Source: Dichetophora obliterata (taxonomy: Eukaryota; Arthropoda; Insecta; Diptera; Sciomyzidae). From it: DNA of 64,000 nucleotides. A program made the translations under genes and the position numbers. Positions 25,801 to 37,800 of the stretch are shown here, piece by piece. The notes under the pieces are model-generated. The model was not told the DNA's origin, made no database searches, and saw only the letters and a program-made list of their open reading frames with translations. Position 1 is the stretch's first letter. Every line of letters begins with the position of its first letter. Location of the stretch: contig OY986438.1 in NCBI GenBank assembly GCA_963920525.1, positions 125,246,920-125,310,919 of the forward strand. Direction: 5' to 3'.

Positions 25801-28800
25801 TTGCATATTCGTTAGCACTGAAATCATGGCTTAATTTTACAAGTCTCATTCAGGAAGGTGTAGGATTTCCACCAAAATTAATTTTTAAAAAGTCATCAAA
25901 AAATAATTTAGTAAATTTTTCGAAATATTCTCGTTTAGTTGTTGATGACATCTCAAAATATGTATCAGTTTATATGCCCGATAGTGTAGAATATAAAAAC
26001 AAACATTACAAAAAAAAACTTTTATTTAACTAGCTGTAAGTTTAATTGCTTCCGATTGTTTAAGAATATTGATGTGGTTATAAATATTCAGAATTATTTC
26101 TATATTATTTGCAATGAAGTTTCTATTCTTAAATTTAATGAGCATTATCAAATATTTCAAGTGGGAGACACTATAGACATACCTTTAATGTTAAATATTG
26201 AATTTTACAAGTACTCCTATGCACACTTATACACTTCCAAATGGTGAAATATTCGTTAGACAAAAACATTTGTGAATTTATATTACTATAAGATTTAAGT
26301 TTATGTTATTTTCTTTTATTTTTAATTGCAAGCGCTTTCTAAGACTTAAGATTGAACTTGATTTTTTGTTTTTATAAGTTAATAACTGTTAATTAACTTA
26401 AAAATAAAAAATAAAAATATGAAAATAATTAAAATATTGTAGCTATTTGCCGTGTTGTAAATGAATAAATAAGTAAATAAAAATATATTATTTTTGTACA
26501 TACGAAACACCCTGTGTTTTATTTCAGAGCTCTTATTCGAATCAAACGCAGAAGTATTCAATTTAAATATTTATATGTTTAATGTAAACGTTCATACCGA
26601 TTGATTTAAAAGCTTTTAAAGTTCTTTATTCAAACGTTTTTGCGTTAAGGTTGAAAGTGAAACATTTGAAAGTATAAATGTTTTAAACTTTTAATTCAAA
26701 CGTTCAAATCTTTGCAATAAATGTAGAAACGTTTGTTTGTTATGACGTTTGGATTAAAAAACGAACGCGTTTGAAACGAAACGTTTAAACCATTGGAGCA
26801 TTTTTAAACGTGAAAACATTTAGTTTACACCGACTTTTTCGTTGTTTTGAATGCCACTTTTTTTTGCGTGTACCAACTCGAAAAATAATGTACCAAGTTA
26901 AAATAAATGTACCAATTTTGGTACAATTGTACCAACGTGGCAACCGTGTTTCCAATTTCGATATTAGAGATAATTTTTTAAAGGATCTTTCATATGGTAA
27001 TATGAAAATATAAGAAATAATTGTTGCTTTTATAAAGCAAGACTAGGTATATCTTTCAATGGTTTAAATGCAATAAGGTACAAAAAGTTATATCAATTTA
27101 AATTATTCCAAAATGTTTCTTTCTGTCCTCTTTCACCACCTCCATGGAATTATATTCTTCGGTTTTATCTTTGTGAATGTATTTAAGTGCCGCATGAGTG
27201 AGTCGTTTCTTTGTCAAAGTTGCTCGAAGATATGTTTTAAGTTGTCTTAGTGCACAAAAAGAACGCTCAGATGAAGCTGCTGATGCAGGTACAGTCGAAA
27301 CCAAAGCAACAAATTTTTCAACTTCATTTAATAATTTTTTCAGTGTATCCGAATTTTTTTCAAATTGGAATAACAGAAGAAACTCTACATTTTGTTCTAT
27401 CTTTTTGCAAACACAGAGAAAGAAATTGGTTATTCGAAAGCATGGTTATGAAGAAGAGAGAAAAAAGAGCAAAATATATAATACAAAAATATTATCGTTG
27501 TAAAAAAAACTGATATTTTGAATAACTTTTGAAGTTTTCTTTTTAAATTCTTTATCTAGCTAAATAAGTGGGGGGCAATTGCCCCCCTTCCCCCCGCTTG
27601 CTACGCCAATGCTTAAAGCTCTGTCGAAATTGGATTTTTCAACCGCTCAGCGTTACCGTCGTGTTATAATGGTTGGCTTCATACAATTTATACTAGCATA
27701 AGATTTATACTAGCACAGATAAAAAACGCTGCCGCTCTTGTTCACGTTCCACAGTAAGAAATTTAACTTCAAAAAAATTAAAAACACAACAACAAGAGTT
27801 CAATAGCCGAATGATGCAAAATAAGAGTTTTGTGATTATAAAATGTCCATTTCAAAAAGTATGACAAAACAAAATAATGCTTTAAATGTCTTTAAAAAAA
27901 AAATCAACACATAAAAAATATTATATGAATTAAGACTGGAGTTCGTTTTTAAGTCGGGAAAAATCCGACACTATTAGGTTATTCTCTCCACTACCGGTGT
28001 CTTTTGAAGATTTTTTTCAATTAAAAAAAAAATTAATATTACAAAATAGTTTCAGATCCACCCATCTAAAAGCTTTATTGATAAGCATGATTAATGTGAC
28101 GAACCGTATTCCTTTTGGGAGTTTTTTACTTCTTTTTTGCTCGCTTTACTTCTTGTATCGAAGTACACTAAAAGTACTTCTTTTTACTTGCTTTACTTTT
28201 TTTTACATCTTTTTTACCATTCATTCATAAATCAATTCACAATACACATCTCTTACTACTGCAAAAATTTATTTTATATCACTATCTTTTTTAACTCGAA
28301 AAATTCAGTTTGTCTGTTCTTATGTTAGTTTTGTTGCTTCAGCCACGGGTCAACAGTTTTTTGGCGCTCCTGAACATTTGTGATTTATGAGTTGTGACAG
28401 TTTCTACTGTCCGGCGCGATATGTGTTTATATATACATATTTAATACTGTGTCTTTATCTTAATTTTGGTTTTAAATAAAACCGGTATTTCACAAAATTA
28501 ATTTATATTAACTGCATTATTCTGTATCACGAAGAAGCACACTAACGATGAGAAAGAAACGAGAAGCAATACAATTTTGTATGGAAAAAGTATTGCTTCT
28601 CGTGTCTTTCTCATCGTTGGTGTGCTTGTTCGTGATACAGAATAATGCAGTAAGGCTCAGTGTGACGACCGAAATTTTTACTTTTTTTCATAAATTTTTT
28701 AAATAAGAAAATAAAATGCGATCGTTTTGAAATTTTAACATGTTATTATTGGTGCCTTAAAGTTTACAAAAAAATTTTCCAAGTTGGTCACATTAAGCAT

Positions 28801-31800
28801 GATCGTAGTTTTGACAAAATTAAACAGATCAAAAATCTGACTCTCTGGTTGTGCATACGATTTATACTTCGTTCGCAAGGGGGTTAAACAAGATTTGTCT
28901 ATAGCATGCTTCTAGGGAACAAAGTAGTTAGTTTTTAATTATTTCGTGTAAAAAGTTTATCACCTGCAAAAATGTTCATTATGTATGCAAGATGTGATTT
29001 TCATTTTGCTAAAAATCCTAAATGCACGCGTAAAAATGCCTTTTTTGCTCACTTTATCCCTTCTAAAAGATTGTGAAATCCCTCGGAAATCCCTCCAATT
29101 TTAATGTCAAAATAAGCAAAATAAATACTTTTTGTTTCTTTATGTATATGATTATTTAATAAAAATTAAGTGAAATAAAAATCGTGTATCCCAGTAGTTC
29201 CAAGTTTAAACTTGGACCTACTACTTGATATGCAAATTCACATACCATCAGTTGTAGGGGCAAGCCTCTCGCAACGTATTTTGTACGTCCTTTTAACACA
29301 TCGATGTCATTGACAGGAGCGAACGGACCCAACGTGCATTAAAATATGCTTTATAATTCTCCTGTTCCATTGGGCCAGACCTGTAAAGGCTTGATACCAT
29401 GTCCAAAGGGATATGTTGTCACCAACCAAACTACAGGGTTATTTCTTAAAAGCTCATTGAGATCAAAAAAATAACTTTTGCGTATATTTTCCTACGTATA
29501 GTTCCATTTGTACCCCTATAAAAATTAACCCTGATCTATTTTTTGTAACAATTCCCCAAATATTTTGACTGTAAAAAAGACGTCAGTATGCTGCTGTAAT
29601 TGTTGTTAAAAATACACTGTCAGAAAATAAATGTTGGGAAAAGCTCTTCCAATCTGCATCAAACAATTTTAAATATTTGTAATCGGATTAAATAAAATTC
29701 TGCTTTTCTTGCATTTTTTGCCACTTTTTTCAAGCATTTTTCATTAAATATCAATTTATACCTTCATAATTTTCTAATGCGATCCTCACTTTCAAAATTT
29801 CGTTAGAAAGGTTTTAAGTGCTTGCATTGTTTCTTGGTCAGAATTGCTTAAATTGATACATATTGAAACTAAAATATTTATTAAAAAATAAAACCTAATA
29901 AAAAAATTATGCAAGAAATTAAAAAAAAAGTAATGATGTTATTTAAATTTTTAAGGTTTTAATATGGAAATCAAAAAAATTATTATCTTAAAACTATACC
30001 AACTTACGAAAAACATGTTTTTTTAGGTTTTTGCAAAAAGTTTTAGCTCACTGACGTTTATTCTAAAATCCAAAATATTTTGGAATATCATAAAATTTCA
30101 TGGTTCATTTTTAGGGGGTACAAATGAAACTTTTTTCAATGCGTCTTATTATACATATAAAAATATTGTGTTTATTCAAGCCGAGGTATGAATGAAGCTG
30201 AATAAAGTTTGAATCTATAATGAGTTAAAAATCAAGTATCAAATCAATTTAATTCAAATGTGTTGAGAATGTTTTTTAAAAAATTACAACGAAAACTCAA
30301 TGAAACACAACAATGAATCGCCAATTGTACAAGATTAAAGGCAGAGTGGTGTCAATCAGTTATTTAAAAGGATTTCAACCTTTAAAAATTTTGACACAGT
30401 AAAAAATCCAACCAAAAACTCAAACAGCCTCTCACCCTCTTTTGGTTTAAAATCCCACAAAAAGGTCGAAATCCCACCAAATCACATCACTGTATGTATG
30501 TATCTTCAAACGAAATTTTCATTGCATAGTTTGAGGAAGTTCTTAAATTACGTTTGCTATATTTGTCCATAGTATGTGCTGAAGTCAAATTTTGTTCTAA
30601 TAGACTTATAGTGAAATTTTGCAAGGAACATTTTTATACAATTTTTTTCCGAGAACGACTACGTTTAAATGTACTTTTTTACCTGTTTTCGCTTGAGAAA
30701 AAAGTAGCTTGAGAGCTAAGATATTCTATAAAAATATTTATCATGAAATTTCATTCAAAATCTTTGAGTTCTGTGCCATAGGCACATATTTCTTAGTTTT
30801 TTCTAACCTTTTATTTTTATACATAGAAATTATATGTCTCTAAAATTTATTTTTTAAGGTTTGTACTATGTGATACCTACAAGTTGTGAACAAAATTGAA
30901 GCTCGGTTTCCCTGCGTGGCAGACAATAATTTTACAGACAACATTTTTAGACTGCATATTTGAAAAATATTTGAGTAGACTATTTTTTGCTCATACTAAT
31001 ACTCAAATAGCCAAAATCATAAAACACAACAGCAACATTAAATCAATGAAAACAATTTGCTCTTCAAATAAGCAGTAATTAAAATATTTGCAATAAACTC
31101 TATAAATACAAAAGTTCTTCTTCTTCCATAGCCTTCTATTTGCTCCAACAAAGAGTAAAGCAACCATAAAAATGTTGCTTGCTTGTCTGAGCATTTTTAT
31201 TGTCGACAAAATTGGAAAATTCTGTATAAAACTATTTGCACAAAAGGTATTTGCATAAAATGTATACTTTATTCCTTTGACTAGGGGTCAAGCAGTAAAA
31301 GATGATTCCAGCTGAGTGTGTAAGGTATGTTGCTGCGTACAAATTATGAAGACTAATAACTTTATTTGTTTAGAAAATGTATTGTTTTACTAGATACTAA
31401 AACTGAGCTATGAATATTGCTTAATTTGCTTTCATGCTGGACTATTTACACAACTTTACGTGCTCTCGATAATACAATCCAATTTTGTTTAGTAAAAGAA
31501 CTGATTATATTTAAAAAAATCCGATTGAATATTAATAGTTATTACATTCAATTAAAAAGTTTTTGTATTGTCTTTCTAAGTGTAGGAAAAGTTTAAAACT
31601 ATTAAGTAAAAAGACGTCTGTAATGAAATACACTCATAATATTTGGCTCTCAAAAGTATTTCTAAATAATGATTTTTCACGAAAATTTCGTATTAAGTAA
31701 ACTTTTATTATTTATAAGCTCTCATTAAATTATAAGAGTAATTGTTGTTGGTATCTGAAATAAACAGCACAAGTGCACAAATTTCTTATTTGGTTCGAAA

Positions 31801-34800
31801 AAGTAGGTGTACCTATATTAAAATTGTCTTAACAAGCACTACTTAAGAATTTGTAACTCATTACCAAAAAGTATAAGCTTACCTTTTTACGATACAGCAA
31901 TAATTATACTGTCTATCTTTACTCACCGATAAATAACGATAACCTATGACAGAAACGGCTGCAGCTATAATTCCAATTAGAATTGCTCCATGTGCTCCAA
32001 TGAGTAAATTGCAAATAGTTCCAACGGCAACGCCACCAGCAAGTGTTGAATTCTGCACATGCACCATATCCAATTTATTCTCATGACTGACAATTGCGGA
32101 TAGAACAAATGTTGTAACTGCAGGAAGGCAACAAAAATGCTAATTAAAAAACAGAAAAAATAGATGCAAAAATAAACATGGCAACACGAATGACAACAAA
32201 ATAGCACTTTCAAAATAATATTCGGAAATGGTTTGCGATTAGTACGCAAATTTACGAAAATCCCTTCCAACCCCCAACCAAAAACAAGAACCAGCAGCAG
32301 ATAAGTGTCCCACAACAGTAATAATGATGCTAATGATGATGATGGTGATGACGATGATGCTGAACCAGCGTATGCAGATAATAGTTCAGTGATGAAAGAA
32401 GGCTTTGTGGTCATTTGGGTTAAAAATTTTAATTTGCTACCAGTTACACAGAGAAAGTATCTAGACTAAAATTGTTTTGCCGCTTGTTTTGGCTGGCTGT
32501 GTTTCGAGATCTATTTTGCATCTAGGTATTCTACATACTCATAGATGAACTACAGGTAAAGCTTCCTAAAATTCCCCACAATAGCTGGTAACAAGGATTA
32601 TGTTTTAGACAAAGGCTTATATTTTTGAGAGATATTAACATGTTCCAACATGATGAGGAAACAACTTTTGTTTGTTATCGTTGGTAATAAGCGATTGTGT
32701 GCAGAGGGGGTGGCAACGGGTGAAGAAGTGGTAACTGCAGCTTGTTTAAAAAACTGTTTTAATGACATTTGTGCCAGCAGCCGGTTCATGGTTACCATGA
32801 GAAGTCTTTTTACATGAGAGCTTCTGCGATAACAACACTTAATGACAAGCCTGGATGCCAGGTTACAGGCCATCATGGTGCTTAAAACAAACAGAATAGC
32901 ATCAACTTGGCCTTAAAATTCAATTAATTCCATCGCCCTTTATCTTTAAAACCTTTTTGCTGTTGTTGCAGTTTTACAACGTAACATTAAGCTGGCAAAC
33001 ATAGGTGTTTTGATTTTTTTTTATAGCTTTTTGGGGATGTTTCAGAGTAGTTTTTATTGTAAATTTTTTGTGAAAAACAGCAGGGTATGAACAATTTTTT
33101 GTGTTTTTTTTTTAAGTTACTCATCAATAGCTATAATGTGAGAACATTGACTCCCAATTTTGGAAGTACCATCTTTTGATAGATATGATAATGGTTCATA
33201 AAATATTGAAATGAATTAACTTGAAATAACATAGATAAATTTCCCCCTTTCAATCAATATCAAAAGCATCAAAAAGTCATAGTACAGTAAATAAATCAAA
33301 AGAAAAAACCTTATCAAAGTGAGTTTATAGGCAAGCCCTAACCAGGATTTTTAATAGGTGAGGGGGAGGCTTTTGATAACAAAAATGCATTGGTACCAAT
33401 AGCATATTTAAAATAGGATATGGGATATTATCATGCAAAATTCAATACAATTTTATTATTATTCTTGAATGTGGCTTTTTTTTTAAATAAAAAGTTATTT
33501 CATTTAAAAATTTTAAAAAAATTACTACTTATATTTAAAAAGAGTAAGTTTTGAGAAAAAGTTAATTTTATCGGCCTATTATTTCCAATCAAATGATCCA
33601 AGTAGACTATTTTTCCAAAGTCTATTGAAAACTAAGTAATAAATAATTATTTTAATGTAATTTTTTAAATGTATTATTGCCCATTAACCTCCACGACATT
33701 AATTTTAAAGTTCATTCCTAAACAATTACTATTATATACTATTTTTGGTTGTATTCTTTTGATTATTTTTTTTTTTTTAAATTTTTTTAAAAAAAGTAAG
33801 TATGACAGATATTAAGCAAAAAAAGTTCTGAAAAATTAAAATGTTTTTCATGTTGTTGTTTTGTATCGGAAAATTTTAATGCATCTATTTGAAACTATAG
33901 ATAAGGGTGGATAAAATTAACATTCGATTTTATAAAACTTTAAAAGAATTATTTTACAAAACGGTTAAATAAATAAAATGTAGTTTTTGCTGAAATTTTA
34001 ATATTAGGACAAAGGGAATTTAGATGGAATTAAAAAAACAATGGATTCATAAACTTTTATGACTTGATAGATAAATATCATAAAAACATATATCCAATTT
34101 TTTGTGCAGTTTCCACTGAAAATCTTCTACATATCTCTGTATACATAACTTTGTGTTGAAATATTTTTCATATTGAAGACTTAAGCTCGAAAAAGAGCTT
34201 GGAATTGTGTCTCCTTGGACGTTTATGTTAGTAAGAGAAATTTCACAGGTAATATTTTAATCCAATTAAGTCTGTTAGTAATTTTTAAAAATTGAATATA
34301 AACGCATTCTAAAATTTAAAGAAATATAACTAGAATTATAACATATGTATATATATAAATAAAAAACAATTGCCTTTAAAATTAGTATTTTAAAATATTT
34401 TTTTTTAATTTTAATTTTAAAACAATATTAAAATCCCTTATAATATAATGTTACTATTTATATTAATCTAGAACTCAAAATATAAAAAAAAATTTAGGCA
34501 GTTAACAATTTTGTCATTTAATATTTATGGATTCTTACCATTAGAACGTATTCGGGGGGTTGAACCTCAAAAAATCCCCATTGCTAAGAAGCTGAGCCAA
34601 TTCAAGTAAAGGTTAAGTCAAGTTCAAGACAAGTTTAAGGCAAGTCAAAATCAATTCTAAGTCAAGTACAAGTCAAGTTTAAATCAATTCCTAGTCGAAT
34701 TGAAGTCAAGTCAAAGTCAAGTTTAAGTCTATTCCTAGTCAAATTTAAGTCAAGTCGAAGCCAAGTTAAATGAAGTTCAAGGTAAGTCAAAGTCAAATCA

Positions 34801-37800
34801 AAGTCAAGTCAAGTCAAATCACGTCAAGTCAAGTGAAGTCAAGTCAAGTCAAGTCAAGTCAAGTCAAGTCAAGTCAAGTCAAGTCAAGTCAAGTCAAGTC
34901 AAGTCAAGTCAAGTCAAGTCAAGTCAAGTCAAGTCAAGTCAAGTCAAGTCAAGTCAAGTCAAGTCAAGTCAAGTCAAGTCAAGTCAAGTTAAGTCAAGTC
35001 AAGTCAAGTCAAGTCAAGTCAAAGTCAAGTCAAAGTCAAGTCAATGTCGAGTCAAAGTCAAGTCAAGTCAATTCAATTCAATTCAAGTCAAGTCAAGTCA
35101 AGTCAAGTCAAGTCAAGTCAAGTCAAGTCAAGTCAAGTCAAGTCAAGTCAAGTCAAGTCAAGTCAAGTCAAGTCAAGTCAAGTCAAGTCAAGTCAAGTCA
35201 AGTCAAGTCAAGTCAAGTCAAGTCAAGTCAAGTCAAGTCAAGTCAAGTCAAGTCAAGTCAAGTCAAGTCAAGTCAAGTCAATTCAATTCAATTCAATTCA
35301 ATTCAATTCAATTCACTTCAATTCAATTCAATTCAATTCAATTCAATTCAATTCAATTCAATTCAAGTCAAGTCAAGTCAAGTCAAGTCAAGTCAATTCA
35401 GTTCAATTCAATTCAATTCAATTCAATTCAATTCAATTCAATTCAATTCAATTCAATTCAAGTCAAGTCAAGTCAAGTCAAGTCAAGTCAAGTCAAGTCA
35501 ATTCAAGTCAAGTCAAGTCAAGTCAAGTCAAGTTCAGTCCAGTCCAGTCCAGTCCAGTCCAGTCAAGTCAAGTCAAGTCAAGTCAAGTCAAGTCAAGTCA
35601 AGTCAAGTCAAGTCAAGTCAAGTCAAGTCAAGTCAAGTCAAGTCAAGTCAAGTCAAGTCAAGTCAAGTCAAGTCAAGTCAAGTCAAAGTCAAGTCAATGT
35701 CAAAGTCAAAGTCAAAGTCAAGTCAAATTCAAGTCAATGTCAAAGTCAAGTCAAAGTCAAGTCAAAGTCAAGTCAAATTCAAGTCAAATTCAAGTCAAAG
35801 TCAAGTCAAAGTCAAGTCAAAGTCAAGTCAAAGTCAAGTTAAAGTCAATTCCTAGTCAAATTTAAGTCAAGTCGAAGCCAAGTTAAATGAAGTTCAAGGT
35901 AAGTTAAAGTCAAATCAAGGTCAAGTCAAGTTAAGTCAAGTCAAGTCAAGTCAAGTCAAATCAAAGTCAAGTCAAGTCAAGTCAAGTCAAGTCAAGTCAA
36001 GTCAAGTCAAGTCAAGTCAAGTCAATGTCAAAGTCAATTCAAGTCAAGTCAAGTCAAGTCAAGTCAAGTCAAGTCAAGTCAAGTCAAGTCAAGTCAAGTC
36101 AAGTCAAGTCAATTCAAGTCAAGTCAAGTCAAGTCAAGTCAAGTCAAGTCAAGTCAAGTCAAGTCAAGTCAAGTCAAGTCAAGTCAAGTCAAGTCAAGTC
36201 AAGTCAAGTCAAAGTCAAGTCAATGTCAAAGTCAAAGTCAAAGTCAAAGTCAAAGTCAAAGTCAAGTCAAATTCAAGTCAATGTCAAAGTCAAGTCAAAG
36301 TCAAGTCAAATTCAAGTCAAATTCAAGTCAAAGTCAAGTCAAAGTCAAGTCAAAGTCAACTTAAAGTCAATTCCTAGTCAAATTTAAGTCAAGTCGAAGC
36401 CAAGTTAAATGCAGTTCAAGGTAAGTTAAAGTCAAATCAAAGTCAAGTCAAGTTAAGTCAAGTCAAGTCAAGTCAAGTCAAGTCAAGTCAAGTCAAGTCA
36501 AGTCAAGTCAAGTCAAGTCAAGTCAAGTCAAGTCAAGTCAAGTCAAGTCAAGTCAAGTCAAGTCAAGTCAAGTCAAGTCAAGTCAAGTCAAGTCAAGTCA
36601 AGTCAAGTCAAGTCAAGTCAAGTCAAGTCAAGTCAAGTCAAATCAAAGTCAAGTCAAGTCAAGTCAAGTCAAAGTCAAGTCAAATTCAAGTCAATGTCAA
36701 AGTCAAGTCAAATTCAAGTCAAAGTCAAGTCAAAGTCAAGTTAAAGTCAATTCCTAGTCAAATTTAAGTCAAGTCGAAGCCAAATTAAATGAATTTCAAG
36801 GTAAGTCAAAGTCAAATCAAAGTCAAGTCAATGTCGAGTCAAAGTCAAGTCAAGTCAAGTCAAGTCAAGTCAAGTCAAGTCAAGTCAAGTCAAGTCAAGT
36901 CAAGTCAAGTCAAGTCAAGTCAAGTCAAGTCAAGTCAAGTCAAGTCAAGTCAAGTCAAGTCAAGTCAAGTCAATTCAATTCAATTCAATTCAATTCAATT
37001 CAAGTCAAGTCAAGTCAAGTCAAGTCAAGTCAAAGTCAAATCAAAGTCAAGTCAATGTCGAGTCAAAGTCAATTCAATTCAATTCAATTCAATTCAATTC
37101 AATTCAATTCAATTCAATTCAATTCAATTCAATTCAATTCAATTCAATTCAATTCAATTCAATTCAATTCAATTCAATTCAATTCAATTCAATTCAATTC
37201 AATTCAATTCAATTCAATTCAATTCAATTCAATTCAATTCAAGTCAAGTCAAGTCAAGTCAAGTCAAAGTCAAGTCAAAGTCAAGTTAAAGTCAATTCCT
37301 AGTCAAATTTAAGTCAAGTCGAAGCCAAGTTAAATGAAGTTCAAGGTAAGTTAAAGTCAAATCAAAGTCAAGTCAAGTCAAGTCAAGTCAAATCAAAGTC
37401 ATGTCAAGTCAAGTCAAGTCAAGTCAAGTCAAGTCAAGTCAAGTCAAGTCAAGTCAAGTCAAGTCAAAGTCAAGTCAAATTCAAGTAAATGTCAAAGTCA
37501 AGTCAAAGTCAAGTCAACGTCAAGTCAAAGTCAAGTCAAAGTCAAGTCAAGTCAAAGTCAAGTCAAAGTCAAAGTCAAAGTTAAGTCAAAGTCAAGTCAA
37601 AGTCAAGTCAAAGTCAAATCAAAGTCAAGTCAAAGTCAAGTCAAAGTCAAGTCAAAGTCAAGTCAAAGTCAAGTCAAAGTCAAGTCAAAGTCAAGTCAAG
37701 TCAAAGTCAATTCGAAGTCAAGTCAAATTCAAGTCAAAGTCAAAGTCAAGTCAAAGTCAAAGTCAAGTCAAAGTCAAAGTCAAATCAAAGTCAAAGTCAA

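Larger units (their letters stand above)
23905..27611 (-). mobile_element. hAT-like element, copy 1, carrying nested insertions
   Basis: The flanks cctaaagc (23897-23904) and cttaaagc (27612-27619) form an 8-base duplication with one mismatch. The ends are CAAGCGCGTCGGAAGC and, reversed, CATTGGCGTAGCAAGCGGGG. It encodes a transposase C-terminus on the minus strand and is closely similar to copy 2 at 49602-51371. A second element is inserted at 24097-26948. Compared with copy 2, about 0.9 kb of interior is missing at about 27370. Confidence 0.85.

Noticed and set aside
32598..32876. Minus-strand open frame of 92 codons next to exon D
   Set aside because: No motif and no splice context; it is upstream of exon D within the intron and fits chance.
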